Shown here: positions 33,152-44,966 of the stretch, in pieces
How positions within the stretch are numbered: position 1 is the first letter of the stretch
Layout: each line of letters starts with the position of its first letter
Assembly: GCA_021234155.1 (NCBI GenBank)
Contig: JAJEKV010000060.1
Span: forward strand, 7,584,323-7,648,322
Length of the DNA stretch: 64,000 nucleotides
Source of the DNA: Isoetes taiwanensis
Lineage: Eukaryota > Streptophyta > Lycopodiopsida > Isoetales > Isoetaceae
Direction of reading: 5' to 3'
Made by a program: the position numbers and the translations under genes
Notes under the pieces: model-generated
Seen by the model: the letters and a program-made list of their open reading frames with translations, nothing else
What the model was told of the DNA's origin: nothing
Databases searched by the model: none

Positions 33152-34754
33152 TCTATATCTAAACTATATAATTCTTATAGGCAAGATGCTTCTAGAATAT
33201 TTCTTAGATTCCCTTGCTAGTTTGTTGCCACGTCCTTGATTTTGTCCGGGGGGAAAAATAGAAAAACAGATATCCATAAAATTTTCAATGGCGGCACATA
33301 TGGCAAGGCTATGTGGTCCGCCAATGGATCTCTGTTACTCTGCGACAAGCAGTGGCAAGTAGGGCATTTGGAAGCAGCAATCTCAACTCCGAATAGATTG
33401 GAGTTTCTGCAGATAGATGCAAGAGAGTGAAGGGTTTTGTTAAGTTTGATACCAGGACAGATTTCCATCAAGAAACAAGAGCGTCGTTCCAAATTTGGGG
33501 CAAATTCGATGCCTCCGTTCAGAAGAGGAGAGACTAGGAGTCTTTTTCTCTTCAACCAAGGAGTTAATTCAAAATATTTGCAGGGGAGAAGGCAATTACT
33601 TCTCAAATAATCTGATTGCCAGATCAGAGAACAAGGGATCAGTTTGGAACGCAAATAATAGCATCCTAAACAATTTATCTCTTGCATCCGAAAAGCTGCC
33701 AAATATTTGCTTTGTTTTGAGAACTGGGGCAAGAATCAAAGGTTTAGGGCTTGAAAAACATCTTCTATGCTTCAAGTAATCGATGTTTTCAAGGTCGAAC
33801 TCATTTGCTTTTTAGTACACTCAAAAGAATCTGTCAATTCTTCATTGATTCCTCAGAAGGCATAATGGATATTGTCGCAAGCGTCCTTGTTACATGATTC
33901 ATCGAACTGGAATTTTTGGAAATCTCTCAAAAATTGCAACAGCGAAAGAAATTACTGTGCACTGGCTTGAAAAATCTGCACAATTCGTATCAGATACAAT
34001 CAAACACACTATCTGACCTGATGCTTATAAGGAAGGTGGATGATTACGGGGGACGTAAATCGCAAATCTTTGAATATATGTGCTTGAAATAGATTCTGTA
34101 CAGTTCCAAATGCCTCCATTTTTGAGTCCTTCCAAATGCAGTGCATAAAAGAAACCTAAGTATCGGACTGATCTATCAAAAAATCAAATACCATGTATGT
34201 GTTGAATCTTCGTATTGCTTGAGAAATTGATCAAGCTCCTCTGAGCGTCTTGAGTTGGTCCATTTTGCCACAACAATGCACTTGCTTCTTTCTTTAGTTT
34301 GCTTCTTTCTTTAGTTTTACAATAGTTATGGTGCTTTGCAACGATTAATATTTGCTTTTGAGTTCTGAAATTGTAGTGATTGTTAGCAACAATTTTCTTG
34401 CGACCCCTTATTATATGAGATAAGGTACGACAACGATACTCGGTACATAAGCAACAAATGTCCAGATGCTAAAAGCCTAAAAACCCCAAACACTAGTGTT
34501 GCGTAACATTGATAAAATGAGCTTAGGCAACATCTACTTGTAACTCGAGCACCTATCCCTATGAAATCATTAGCATTTGCTAATGTATCTATTAGCCCCA
34601 ACAAGCATGAAGCACTATATCCTACAGGCACATATAAGAACATCACATCATGAACACCTTTTACATTGTTGTAAACTTATACAAATATATTATTAAGTAG
34701 GTTTAGAACCAAAGAAATGTTCGCGGCGGCCTTGCCGCCGCGATAAATTTCTCG
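33152..34754 (+). mobile_element. Helitron-like non-autonomous element, about 1.6 kb
   Basis: It splits the third kinase-flank copy. The left end reads TCTATATCTAAACTATATAA (Helitrons start with TC). The right end has an imperfect 17-18 base palindrome (34713-34752) with a perfect GC core CGCGGCGG/CCGCCGCG, and closes CTCG directly before a host T. The Helitron consensus is a GC hairpin, about 10-12 bases, then CTRR next to T, so the last bases deviate by one. There is no target-site duplication, as expected. Inside, a 171-codon minus-strand open frame (33732-33217) matches nothing I recognise and may be captured sequence. No Rep/helicase is present. Confidence 0.6.
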
Positions 34755-35216
34755 TACATATAAACTAGATATCACGTTATGCCACCTTCGTGTGACATAT
34801 TATATTTTTTGAAGACAATTATTTTTAGAGGTTGAACTCTTGAGATACGACACCTTCAATGACATATTTTTTTAATATGATACAATTATTTATAGAGGTT
34901 GGCTTCTTGACAAACGCCACCTCTATAACATATTTTTCCAAATCCATGACATGTTTTCCAAATTAATTGTTTACTTTGCCGAGCTTGAGCAAATATGGAT
35001 TTTGGTTGCTCTTTTTGTTTACATATCTTCAAACTTTTCTTCCCTTTATGCATTGTCTAACTTAAGTTTTTGCTTTCTAGTATTTGTATCTTGTGATCTT
35101 TGATAGTAACAAGCTTTGTTTTATGCTTTAGCATGGAATATTGTGGCTTCAATCTTCTATTGCCAAGCACTGCCATGTTGACATGTGCAGACACAATTTG
35201 TTTTAATAGTTGGAAG

Positions 35217-35898
35217 GAAAGAAGGAAGCATATTTTAACGTCCGTGGAGGCCAAATCGGCCTATGAGACAGTACGTGCACTACACAAAGCAGATAAAAAT
35301 CACACCAAAAATACAAATGCTACTATACAATGTGTCCTACTACTGGGATGAAAAAACCCCACGTGGAAGGAAAACCCCTGGTAGTAGGCTCTCAGATCCC
35401 CTGTCCCGTAATGGATACTCTGATGGTGGAGACCTGCAAAATGTAGAATGCGAGACATGCAACCGTAGGCGATGCCAGCAAGTGACGCAGCAGTGTCTTA
35501 GAGCATCTAAGATCAGCATGTGCTACTCGGATGTGCGTATATGTCGGACACTCCTCCAGATCATAGTGCTCATCCTCTATTGTTTGCATGTGGTAACACT
35601 GGAATATTCTCTCATGATGGGGGATTCTCTGCTCTCCATTCGCACTCCAGCGACCTATTTCAATTCTGAGATGATGGGGAGCCCGTCCTCAAGGAGGCAA
35701 TATCTCTTCGTTTCTTCATAGATATGTGTGCTTTCAAGTACTGGTGTGGGCCATGTTCCAGCGCTAGATTAACCTGCGTACGGTAATGCTCTGTTTTTGG
35801 CTTTGCAAGAGTGGCTGTATTCCACAGAGTAGTAGCAAAGCACTCATTCAGGTGCACATCCTGTCCCTCGGCATCAGGCATAGCCACAACCTCCTGGT
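35217..35898. mobile_element. 680-base insertion in the kinase-flank copy
   Basis: The host sequence GTTGGAAG / ATGGACGTTG is separated by this segment, with AAG on both sides as a possible 3-base target duplication. No terminal inverted repeats were seen. A minus-strand frame at 35887-35660 (MPDAEGQDVHLNECF..) looks coding-like but is unrecognised. Confidence 0.5.
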
Positions 35899-35980
35899 AA
35901 GATGGACGTTGTTCTTAAAGCTAGAGCTTTTAGGACTTAAATGCTGCGGTATAGAAATATACTTGTCATTTTTATTGTGA

Positions 35981-37202
35981 GTGAGTGGACATAGAGTATA
36001 AGTCCCATTGTGGAGAAAATGGAAGTTCAAGCACTACAAATTGTTTAAAATGGCCATTTCATAAAATATATTTCAAGAAAAAGGCGAACTACGTTAATTG
36101 TTGGCAAATGGCCATTTCGCTAAATTCTATGTGGAAAAACGTGTAATGTAATAAAGATACCATTACCAACTTTATTTGCATGAAAAGTTAATGAAATAAT
36201 GTATATGCTAGTGGCCTTATCACAATATATAGATTTCCTACTAGTTGTTTTTTGAGAAAAACTTATCTAGGCGGCTTGAAAGTCTACTGGGCTATGCACG
36301 GGAAATGCACTCAAATGACTTTGATTTGCTTGATGGTAGCAAGTAAATCTCCCCTCCTCTAATATGCGATAATAACTACACAAAACTCATACTCAATTTT
36401 CGAGGTCAGTGTGCACTTGGGCAAGAATGATTGATGGTAACAGGAAATGTGTGTACGTGCATTTGAAACAAATTTGTTGATCCTTTTAGTAACAAATGGA
36501 AATTTCCTTTCCAAAAGAAGGAAATAGAATTGGCTTAATCCTGCAATATTATCAACTGACTGGACAACCTTCAAGCATGCCCAAAACTCGAAACTCTGAA
36601 AAGTGATTGTTGTGTCATCTGATCGGCATTCTCAAAGCCCACCTGACCAAATCTTTCTAGGTAGACATCAATGCTTATTCATAAGGACCGTATATTCAGT
36701 AAATATAAATTGATAAAGGTAAAACTTATCATTCTATATCTGGGCAGTAATAGTTATGTTTGTTGTCTATATTGTATTTTGGAGAATTGAAGCAAAGCGG
36801 TCAGCAATCCAGAGTAACTCTACTTTAGGGAAGACCAATGTCGAGTCTTATTAAGTTAGACTTGCAAAATAGAATATGCTCCTTTCACTATTTCTCAGTC
36901 CACCCACACATATTATATGAAAACAAAGATATATCTTTGCCAAGTTGCATATTGTCTGAGAACTTTTCTACTCCAGAACCATCTTGTAGATTGAATGCCT
37001 AAAATTGAAACAAAGTCCCAAATAATGCTTTGGTACATAAAATGGTGACAAAAGGCTTCAATCAATCTCAACATTAGTCAGAACTAGAACTTGCCTTTGA
37101 CGTATGACCTCTCCTAGTTTCATCCATTTTCTTGACAGGATAAGGCTCCATGTCCACTCTATGTTTTCTTCAAATCTTGAAATTGCATATGCAAATGCAA
37201 AA
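35981..37202. other. Unassigned AT-rich interval
   Basis: No gene or structured repeat recognised. Short near-duplicate phrases around TGGCCATTTC (36050 and 36107) are minor. Confidence 0.5.
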
Positions 37203-37556
37203 GGGTTGCCAAATATTATTCTAGTAAGACTAGTACAAGGGCGCCTCAGAGCTTAAAACGTAAGAGGCCATGCTTCAAATACGGTGCCTGCTGAAAGGAA
37301 ACAGCAACAAGGGACATTCTTCTCTACATTTATTTGCCACTCAAGAGACTTGGCATTATTCTTCTGTACATATAAACTAGATATCAGGTTATGCCACCTT
37401 CGTGACATATTATATTTTTTAAAGACAATTATTTGTAGAGGTTGGCTTCTTGACATACGCCACCTTCAATGACATTTTTTTTAATACAATACAATTATCT
37501 ATAGAGGTTGGCTTCTTCTTGACAAACACCACCTCCGTGACATATTTTTCCAAATT
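37203..37556 (+). repeat. Fourth fragment of the kinase 3' end
   Basis: Begins GGGTTGCCAAATATTATT and follows the kinase 3' coding end (with a deletion before the stop) and about 280 bases of 3' flank, closer to copy 1 than the 32.9 kb fragment. It starts within a few codons of the start of the fragments at 32.9 and 44.4 kb. Confidence 0.9.
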
Positions 37557-37990
37557 AAAATAGTAGCCGAGAAGAATTTTTGCAATCGGAACGTATAGCT
37601 ACAATAGTAGTCTGGTCAGTGGTAGCGTTGGGGAAACCCGAAGCAGGAGGACTTTGCCGTTTTTAAATGCATGAATTAATTGCAGAAACTATTAAGAAAA
37701 ATAAGGGAGGGAAAAAGTTCCTTTTGCCATAGAGTAACGTCGTCTCTCTATTCAACCCAGAAGCTTCGCTCAACCACGATCTTCAGCTGTACTGCTACCA
37801 TCCCTTGCTTATTTACTGCACATGCATTCGCTGGGGTTAGTCCTTATGACTAAGTGGGGATCCCTGGCTGCCACTGCATGCATGGAAATACTCTGGAAAT
37901 CTTGGATAAGCACAAACACAGACGGAAAATCCTACGTGAGTACAATGCTAAGACAATGACAACGTAATCCAAGAAAATATCAAACATGAA
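37557..37990. other. Unassigned interval upstream of LINE C
   Basis: No coding or structural feature recognised. It may include part of the LINE C 5' UTR. Confidence 0.4.
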
Positions 37991-38039
37991 CATCAGAAGA
38001 AGAACATATCCAAAAGAGACCTAGACCTAGCATTCAGGC

Positions 38040-40074
38040 CAAGGAAGAAGCCTCTTCCATGAAGAAGGAGGCTCTGCAAAGGCTCAGGCGGCAAGCTCAG
38101 CTCAGCCAGCAGCACAGTCGACAAACCCAGCTTTGCAGACCTCAGACTCTGATTCCACAAGGATGGCACACTAGTCATGCCATTTGAGATGGAGACAAAC
38201 ATAGGCGATGGTTGAGGATCACACCACTCAGATCTCACACCTGGCAGAAGAGCAACAAGCCTCCGTCCCCCAAGTGATTAAGAAGCAACTGGCTATAGTA
38301 AAACAACAGTTTTCAGGCATTGAGACCCAAGTGCAACAATTGCTTGACAGTATTCGCTTGTTGTAGTTTGAAAGGGAGCAGGATAGACAGACTCTTGCTG
38401 ACCTCCGGGCACAAATAGACACCATGTCTACCAGAGATGAAGTTATAATGAAGGACAAGGAGAGAATTGAGCAGGAGATGGTCACTGATATCTCCCGTCT
38501 TCGATCGGACATTGCAGGTGTCATTGCCACTCAGGTGGCATTTCAGATAGCAACTAACAAAAGCCAGTTGCTACAGCAGGCCCTTCAGAACAGGGTCAGC
38601 ACAATGGAGACCACCTTAACATCGGCCCAGGGGATTCACCTCTATTATACGTATATATGCCATGTGTGTTCCTTAGGTTGCCAAAAAACCCATTGTATAC
38701 GACAGTTCCATATGAAAAACCCTTTGTATACGACTACATTATTTGTAAAAGAATGCAACCCATATCATATAATTACTTGCCCAAAACACATTTACTTGAC
38801 AACCCCTTCCATACATATACGATATCTCTATTATTTTTTATATATATACTATATATTATCATAGTCATATCATATTATCACAGAATCCCCAACAGTAGAA
38901 GCTCACCAAAAATGACGGATCCTTACAGTATGAATACAAATTGAACACTGGCGCCATCACACTCCCTTTGGTATCCGTACGACATTCAAACTATAAAAAC
39001 CTTATATTTTTCTTACATATACGGTACCAGAGAGGCAATAAAAAAACCCATTTGATGCACTCACATGTTTCATACCCCATAATCTAGGTGAACCCCCCGG
39101 GAACATCGGCAGATGATGTGGTTGCCTCTAGGATACAGAAGTTGGAACAGCGTTCCCTTGTTCAAGAGCAAGAGGCACACGAGCTACGAGAAGCTACAAT
39201 CCAACAGGGGAAAGGACTCCATGCCAATGCACACGAGGCCTTGCAAAATTGTGTATACGAGTTAGAGCGGCAGAAACAATTCCAGCAGGAGCTGAGCTCT
39301 CGGCTTCAGAAGGTGGAGGCAATCTCAGGCACCTCAGCTGCCACCCATGCTCAAGCTCCCATGCGAAGTCAGTCTAGGCAGGCACCACGACGCCCTACTT
39401 CCCCATGCCCTCCATGCCAACAGGACCCTCCTGTTCATGGACACCGGACAACGCCTTCAACTCACAAACAGCAGCCGGTACATGGTGTCCCAGCAAACGT
39501 TGATCCACGTGAGCTTAGTGAACGCAGACGGAGAGGTCATAATTTGGTGATCCGTGGCCTGCCGGAAGAAGAGGGAGAGAATCTCATTCACCGCCTCCAG
39601 ATGCAGATCATGAATCGTATGACATTGCCTAGGCCTATACACATTGCTCGAGCCAGCCGTCATGGTGCTCGACGTTCTGCCTACAACCGTATTGTCATAT
39701 TCACAGTAGCAGATATGCAAGTACGGGATGCCATACTGCGCCAGGGCAAGCAATTGAAGGGAACATCCTTGTATGTGGACCGAGACCTCACCCCAGTGCA
39801 ACAAGAGTCCTGCAGGCGTGAGCTCACCAAGGTTCGAGGCATCCGCTGTCAAGGAGTTCGAGGCAAGATGCACATTTTTCGCTCACCGAATGTTGCTGCA
39901 GACCCTCCGGGCCATTCAGCTGCAGCCCCCACCTCCTCTGATCATGCTCCTCCACCGCTCGCCTCCGCCCCGCGCCTGCGCCCGCCATCGCCACTACTCC
40001 TCGGTCATATGCCACCCCAGCTCCCTCGCTTCTCACCGCCCCAACCCCTACACTTCTCACTCACGTCCGCATGA
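38040..40074 (+). pseudogene. LINE C ORF1: coiled coil and RRM-like ORF1p
   Basis: The upstream part (38040-38635) reads as a heptad-rich coil (IKKQLAIVKQQFSGIETQV, LLDSIRLL, QTLADLRAQIDTM) with two stops. An AT-rich block (38636-39087) interrupts it. From 39088 it is open for 328 codons: more coil (RIQKLEQRSLVQEQEAHELR), a Pro/Arg linker, then RGHNLVIRGLPEEEGENLI, IHIARASRHGARR, RIVIFTVADMQVRDAILRQG and LYVDRDLTPVQQESCRREL. That series is the RRM plus C-terminal domain of L1-type ORF1p, a trimeric RNA chaperone that coats the element RNA. The C-terminus is Pro-rich. Confidence 0.75.
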
Positions 40075-40149
40075 CTCGATGCGCTACGCTTCCCCACTCT
40101 TTCCCCACAACTCAATCTGCGCATGCCTCTGCTACTAACAAATAGGAAA

Positions 40150-43100
40150 TATGCCTTCGAGTGGTCTCCTAGAATTGTCGAGGTTTCCCATGGCAGAAGG
40201 GGATAGTCTCAACTCACATTCTTTGCGGATATGGATCTCATCTTCCTCATGGAGACATGGGAGCACGCAGACACTGAGGCTACACGATCTTCTAGGCTAT
40301 CAACATTTCTCGGTCTTCAATAGGCTGCCCACGGGCAAGAGGGACATGGAGGGGTTGCTGTTATTACCGGAGTCTTTGGCACGATCGGTCTTCCCGCACA
40401 AGATTGACGGACACAACCCGGTACTTGTGGGTGCGGGTGCGTAATTGTAGTGGCAACCCTCTCTTCTTGGCTGCTTGCTACTTTCCACATGCAGAAAGCA
40501 ACTTTTACCATGCCCACTCAGATGTGTAGCTCCATATGTCGATCTATATGATGACATACAGCAACATAGACAGTTGGGTAGTGTGGTACTTCTTGGGGAC
40601 TTCAATGCACGGACAGGAGTAGAGCAGCCCATGAGACTTGATCCTTTGGCTCAGGATGTGTTACAGCTGCGCCCCGCAGAGGCGGCTTGGCCACGAACAT
40701 CAGATGATAGTCAGGTCACGCGCTTTGGCAGGCAGTTGCTTCTACTATGTGGTGTCTTTGACTTGGTAATTTGTAATGGCTTGGCACAGTGGCCTTCCTC
40801 CTGTAAGTGCACCTGCAGACAAGAGAATCAGGGTGGAGGATCTAGTGTGGTGGACTATCTATTAGTCGCTAAGCAGGATGTACATTTGATCAACCACTTT
40901 CGGGTAGGCACAGACAGTAGAGATGAGGAGACCGACTCAGATCACCTTCCACTCTACTTGGAGTTGGCTTGGCAGGCTGCTAGAACCCCTTCTATGGCAG
41001 CTCCTCGTACTCGCTTGCGATTGGATTATGAGCAGACAAAGGATTATGCTGATATGCTTATAGATGACCTTTCAGGAATTTTGCAGGCCCCCATGCTAGA
41101 GCAGCAAACGAGTCAGCTGATTGAGCTCCTTGGTACTGTCACAGAAAGATGTTTTGGGATAACATGCCCGAGAAGTGTCACAGGGACTGCAACATTCCCG
41201 CGTAATCGGTGGTTTGATGCTGAGTGTAAGGAATACAAATGCCGGCTCCGCCAGATCACAGATCCTGCAATGCGCCCACATGCCACCACACAGTATTGTG
41301 CTTTCTTGAAGGCAAAGAAATCTCAGTACATTGCACGTCATCAAAGGGAAATGTTTTACATGTTGGAAAGCCATCCTAGAACCCTTTGGCGCAAGGTTCT
41401 TCGTAAGCCAGCCCAGCCTACGGGGAACATCACTCATGAGCAGTGGGAACAATACTTGCAGCAACTCTATGATCCTCAAGGGACACGCGCACTCATACCC
41501 CCACAACATGGTCCGACATTAGAAATCACAGAGGCTGATGTTACCCGTGATCTGCAAAGATTTGGCCAATGGGAAAGCAACGGACCGGATGGTATGCGTG
41601 CAGAGTTGCTCAAGTGGGACGTGGGAGCCTGCGGGTACCAGTCCCTAACCACTATGTTCAACAGTGCCGCAGAAAGGATTCCCCAAAGAAGGACCCCACG
41701 GCGAGTTGTCCCCATTTACAAGGCGGAGATCCACATAGTCCAATCAATTATCGAACAATCATGGTCGGCCTCGGTGTTTGCCAAACCGCTAGTCGGCATT
41801 ATTGAGCAACAACTTGACCAGTGGGTAAGCACCGTGTGCGAGCTCTCACGCAAGCGTGGTTCGCACCCCGCATTCAACCATTGATCATATCTTCACATTG
41901 AGGACTTTGGTTAAGGATAGCGTAAAACCGCCTACGGGACTGTATTGTTGCTTTGTTGACTTTGGCGGCGGGCTTTTGACACCGCGGCTCTCGGGAAAAG
42001 TTATGGGAAAGATTGTGGCAACCGAAGGTTCCCGTGGATATGCAAAATGCAAAGATACAAAGTTGTACAAGAGTTGTTCAGGCCGAGATGCGGATGAGGG
42101 ACAACCATTCACTAGCAAGATTGGGGTCCGCCAGGATGTCCTCTTTCCCCAACATTGTTTGGTCTCAGACATTGACCGCTTGGAACCCCGCTCATGGACA
42201 ATGGGGGTGGCGGACCAACTTTTGCATCAGTCCTCGTGCAACTCATCTATGCAGACGATGTGTTGACCTCTTAGCTCACACTCCGCACGATATGCGCCTC
42301 ACCTAGATGCTCGGATACATTCTCGCCAGCCACGCACATGAACATCAATCTGCCAAGACTAAGGTGGTCCTAATCTCATCCTCGCGCCATCCAAGGCCCC
42401 CTTCATTCACTTATCGAGGGCAACAAGTGGGTGACACCCACCTACAAGTATCCGGGAGTGGAGTTTCCTTCTACACTATCTTTGGGACACTTCCATAAGA
42501 TTGCGTGTAGCAGCAGGCCGAAAGCACTTTTATGCAATGCGTAACAATAACCACAGAGCGTAATTATATGATTGGGGACATCGGGCACATCCGCTCGTGG
42601 TATTGGTAGAGCCCGCTCTTTTGTACGGGGTTGAAGTCCGGGGCCCAAAGTGGTGTCCCTTTGCTACTTGAGCGACTTAGAACAAAAGTGTAAGGCCTTC
42701 TTAGCACGGGCACTTGGAGTGAAATCCACGGTCCCATATCAAATTTTATTGCAGGAGACAGGTTTCCTGCCACTTCAAATGAAAGCGCCCTTGATAGATA
42801 CATCGCCTATTTCCGTAAGGTGGTAAATATGGATGATGATCGCTTCACCGCGACTTGGCTTATGCAAAGGGCAATGGGACCACAACGACTCAAGAATTGT
42901 TGGAAGGATAAAAGAGTGCAAAGGGCTAACTCGATGGAATGTCCAGAGCACATGTGCATCCGTAGAAACAGAGGCGGTCGCGCAGGCCGAGATGTTACTT
43001 TGATGCTTGTTTCTCCAGCAAGCTTTGGGATTCCAGGGCCCTGGAGCAAGTCAAAACATCACATAACAAGCAGCACATAAATCCCACATTAGAACGAGAC
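40150..43100 (+). pseudogene. LINE C ORF2: endonuclease and reverse transcriptase
   Basis: Endonuclease: DLIFLMETWEHAD (about 40231-40270), GGVAVITG (about 40350), then in a long open frame (40475-41884) LGSVVLLGDFNARTGVEQP, SSVVDYLLVAKQDVHLI and TDSDHLPLYLEL, the catalytic GDFN and SDH boxes. The linker region continues to SNGPDGMRAELLKW (about 41576). The reverse transcriptase is then fragmented: LYCCFVDF (about 41943), SKIGVRQD plus a shifted LFPQHCLVSDIDRLE (the usual GVRQGCPLSPTLF box, 42114-42187), IYADDV (about 42247-42265), and after more shifts KTKVVLISSSRHP and KALLARALG-like thumb sequence to about 42990. Multiple one-base lesions. Confidence 0.8.
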
Positions 43101-43612
43101 CCATAGCGCTACCTACATTCACATCTGCCCCATGAAAAAGCGCCAGCATATCGCCCATTCGCCTTCGTGCCCACCATCTCCTGGATTGAGACAGTCAATG
43201 GATTGGAGAGCCACGACGTGATAGGGTTTGTCGCTGTCCGCCAGACGGAGTCGTTGAGGTTGAGTGTCACACTTTCCGTGAGCTGCCCAAGATATGATCG
43301 GGGATTCGGACACGCCGTGCTCTCAGCTTGATTAGACCTGATGAGCCGCTACACATGATACCGGGCACGCGACTTCGGCGCGCCACTTTCGGATCATACA
43401 TTCAGGAAGTACTGGACTTGAGGGCTCAGATATGCCCCCAGTCAACCATTTAATCGTTGTCGCCAGCCTTATTGTCGCCCGCGGTTTTTCCTCGAAACCC
43501 TTCGGGCGGGGGTTTTTAATCCGGCAAGAATGTGATCGCTGCGCTTTTTGTATTGGGTCCCATAGGCCGATTGGTCTCCGTGGATGATAAAAACAATTCT
43601 ATTCTATTCTCT

Positions 43613-44281
43613 TTCAGGTCCATATTGTCTTTGCTGTAATAAAGATTCACCGGTTTGTGTCTTCATCCATCTAAGAAGGTTGTACCAAATTTTTACCGTT
43701 TACATATTTGATCCATCGCATTTTTTTTTCTTCAAGTGGTCAGAAGAACTTACAAATTTTCTAGCTAAATATGTGTGTATCTGGAATGGAAATGGAGCTT
43801 TGCGATTCTATGCTACGTACTGCTAGGGTAAGTTTTGTTTTAGTGCCCTTTTTGCCTAACAGAAACTTGATGATCTTTCTTTTAATTTTTACAGATTTTT
43901 CTATGCAGCCATATATTCAAGCACAATAGCAGATGCTTAAGCTTAAGGTTTGTGACTTTATTTCAAGAAATTTTATTTAGAATGTCATAAAGACATAGAT
44001 TATGAAATGGCATTTGACATTTTAGTTAGGCCTTGCAGAAAGGATCAAACTTGCCATGTATTGATATGCATTTTGTAACATTGTTTATGCAGAGATGCTT
44101 TTTGTTTTTTCATCTTTAAAATGAAACAAAGAAACCATGAACCTTGCCTATTAGTTCTCAAAATTGCATCTCAAACTTGCAAATATAGTGCAACCAATGT
44201 AACAACTGGTTTTGGAATGCATGTAAATGTATATTGAAACATAAGCAAACACTGCATTTGTCTTTGTTGATGAAAATCTAT
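43613..44281. other. Unassigned flank after LINE C
   Basis: AT-rich with no feature recognised. A 56-base tandem duplication (TTTATCAAATTCAAATATAC core) follows at 44282-44376. Confidence 0.5.
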
Positions 44282-44375
44282 TATATTTATCAAATTCAAA
44301 TATACATGTAGTAAAAGAACAAGTGCAAAAAACCCATTGTATTTATCAAATTCAAATATACATGTAGTAAAAGAA

Positions 44376-44520
44376 TATAGCATAGAATATTGTGGCTTTA
44401 GAGTATCTTCTATTGCCAAGCACTGCCATGTTCCCTGGGTTGCCAAATATTATTCTAGTACTAGTACAAATTTTGGCATACCCCTGGATTTCTAAATATT
44501 ATTCTAGTACTAGTACAAGC
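44376..44520 (+). repeat. Two rearranged pieces of the kinase 3' region
   Basis: 44376-44430 matches the 3' flank (ATAGAATATTGTGGCTT ... AGCACTGCCATGTT). It is joined to CCCTGGGTTGCCAAATATT (kinase coding end), which is itself followed by a second, diverged copy (44468-44520). Order is shuffled relative to the source gene. Confidence 0.85.
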
Positions 44521-44599
44521 CGCATACTTGGCATAGAACGACCGTTCTATTGAAATTATAGTACGAACGTGTTCTATACTGCCAATTGTACAATTTGTC

Positions 44600-44800
44600 A
44601 GCATGCTTATTACTACCAAGGTTTTTCCTTCAAGTAGTAATATATTTGTTGTTGTCTTTATTTGGGACACACATTGCACGATAAGACTTGCACTCAACCA
44701 CTTCGCCCATCCACTGGTAGCTGGAGGGATTTGAACACCTATGGTGGTCGAAAGCCAAACCAAAGGTCTAACTGCCAGGGTACTACCAGGATGGGCTTTA
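44600..44800 (-). mobile_element. tRNA-derived SINE-like element
   Basis: On the minus strand a B-box-like GTTCAAATCCC (44737-44725 region) follows an A-box-like TAGTACCCTGG about 45 bases upstream, the spacing of a Pol III promoter. It is not a foldable functional tRNA. The adjoining 44600-44683 is about 90% identical to 47697-47781, a dispersed tail-like repeat. Confidence 0.4.
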
Positions 44801-44815
44801 AAATAATTATATAGC

Positions 44816-44966
44816 AAAGAAGCATCTCACCAATCTTGCCAAGTATTTATTGTGGCGATTCTTATTGCAATTGACAATAAAAGTTGTTCAATACATAAAA
44901 AATAATCCAAAAATTTTATGTCAGAGCAATCCATAATGTGTTATGTGTCATCATGGAACTCTATCT
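44816..44966 (+). repeat. Fragment of the segmental duplication's left flank
   Basis: Matches about 22585-22715 (CACCAATCTTGCCAAGT, TTATTGTGGCGATTCTTATT, GTGTCATCATGGAACTCTAT) with moderate divergence. Confidence 0.85.

Larger units (their letters stand above)
32941..35980 (+). repeat. Third, broken copy of the kinase 3' end and flank
   Basis: 32941-33151 matches 27799-28016: the last kinase codons (HPWVAKYY region), the basic tail, the stop and the 3' flank. The match resumes at 34755-35216 and again at 35899-35980. The gaps are the Helitron-like element and a 680-base insert. Divergence from copies 1 and 2 is much greater than between those two, so this is an older event. No upstream kinase domain is present. 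Confidence 0.85.
37991..43612 (+). mobile_element. LINE C, near-full-length non-LTR retrotransposon
   Basis: The element runs from an ORF1 with coiled-coil and RNA-binding domain, through an endonuclease and a reverse transcriptase, to a 3' tail GGTCTCCGTGGATGATAAAAA followed by a TTCTA-type microsatellite (43597-43612). It is compositionally different from its surroundings (GC-richer, with different codon use) and belongs to a different clade from L1A/L1B: its ORF1 is L1-ORF1p-like rather than DUF4283, and it ends in a microsatellite instead of poly-A. Frameshifts occur throughout ORF2, so it is inactive. Confidence 0.85.

Noticed and set aside
33217-33732. 171-codon minus-strand frame as a real gene
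   Set aside because: No recognisable motif, inside a non-autonomous Helitron-like element. Kept only as possible captured sequence.
44690-44800. Functional tRNA gene
   Set aside because: The box-like motifs are present but the arms do not form a cloverleaf with paired acceptor stem.
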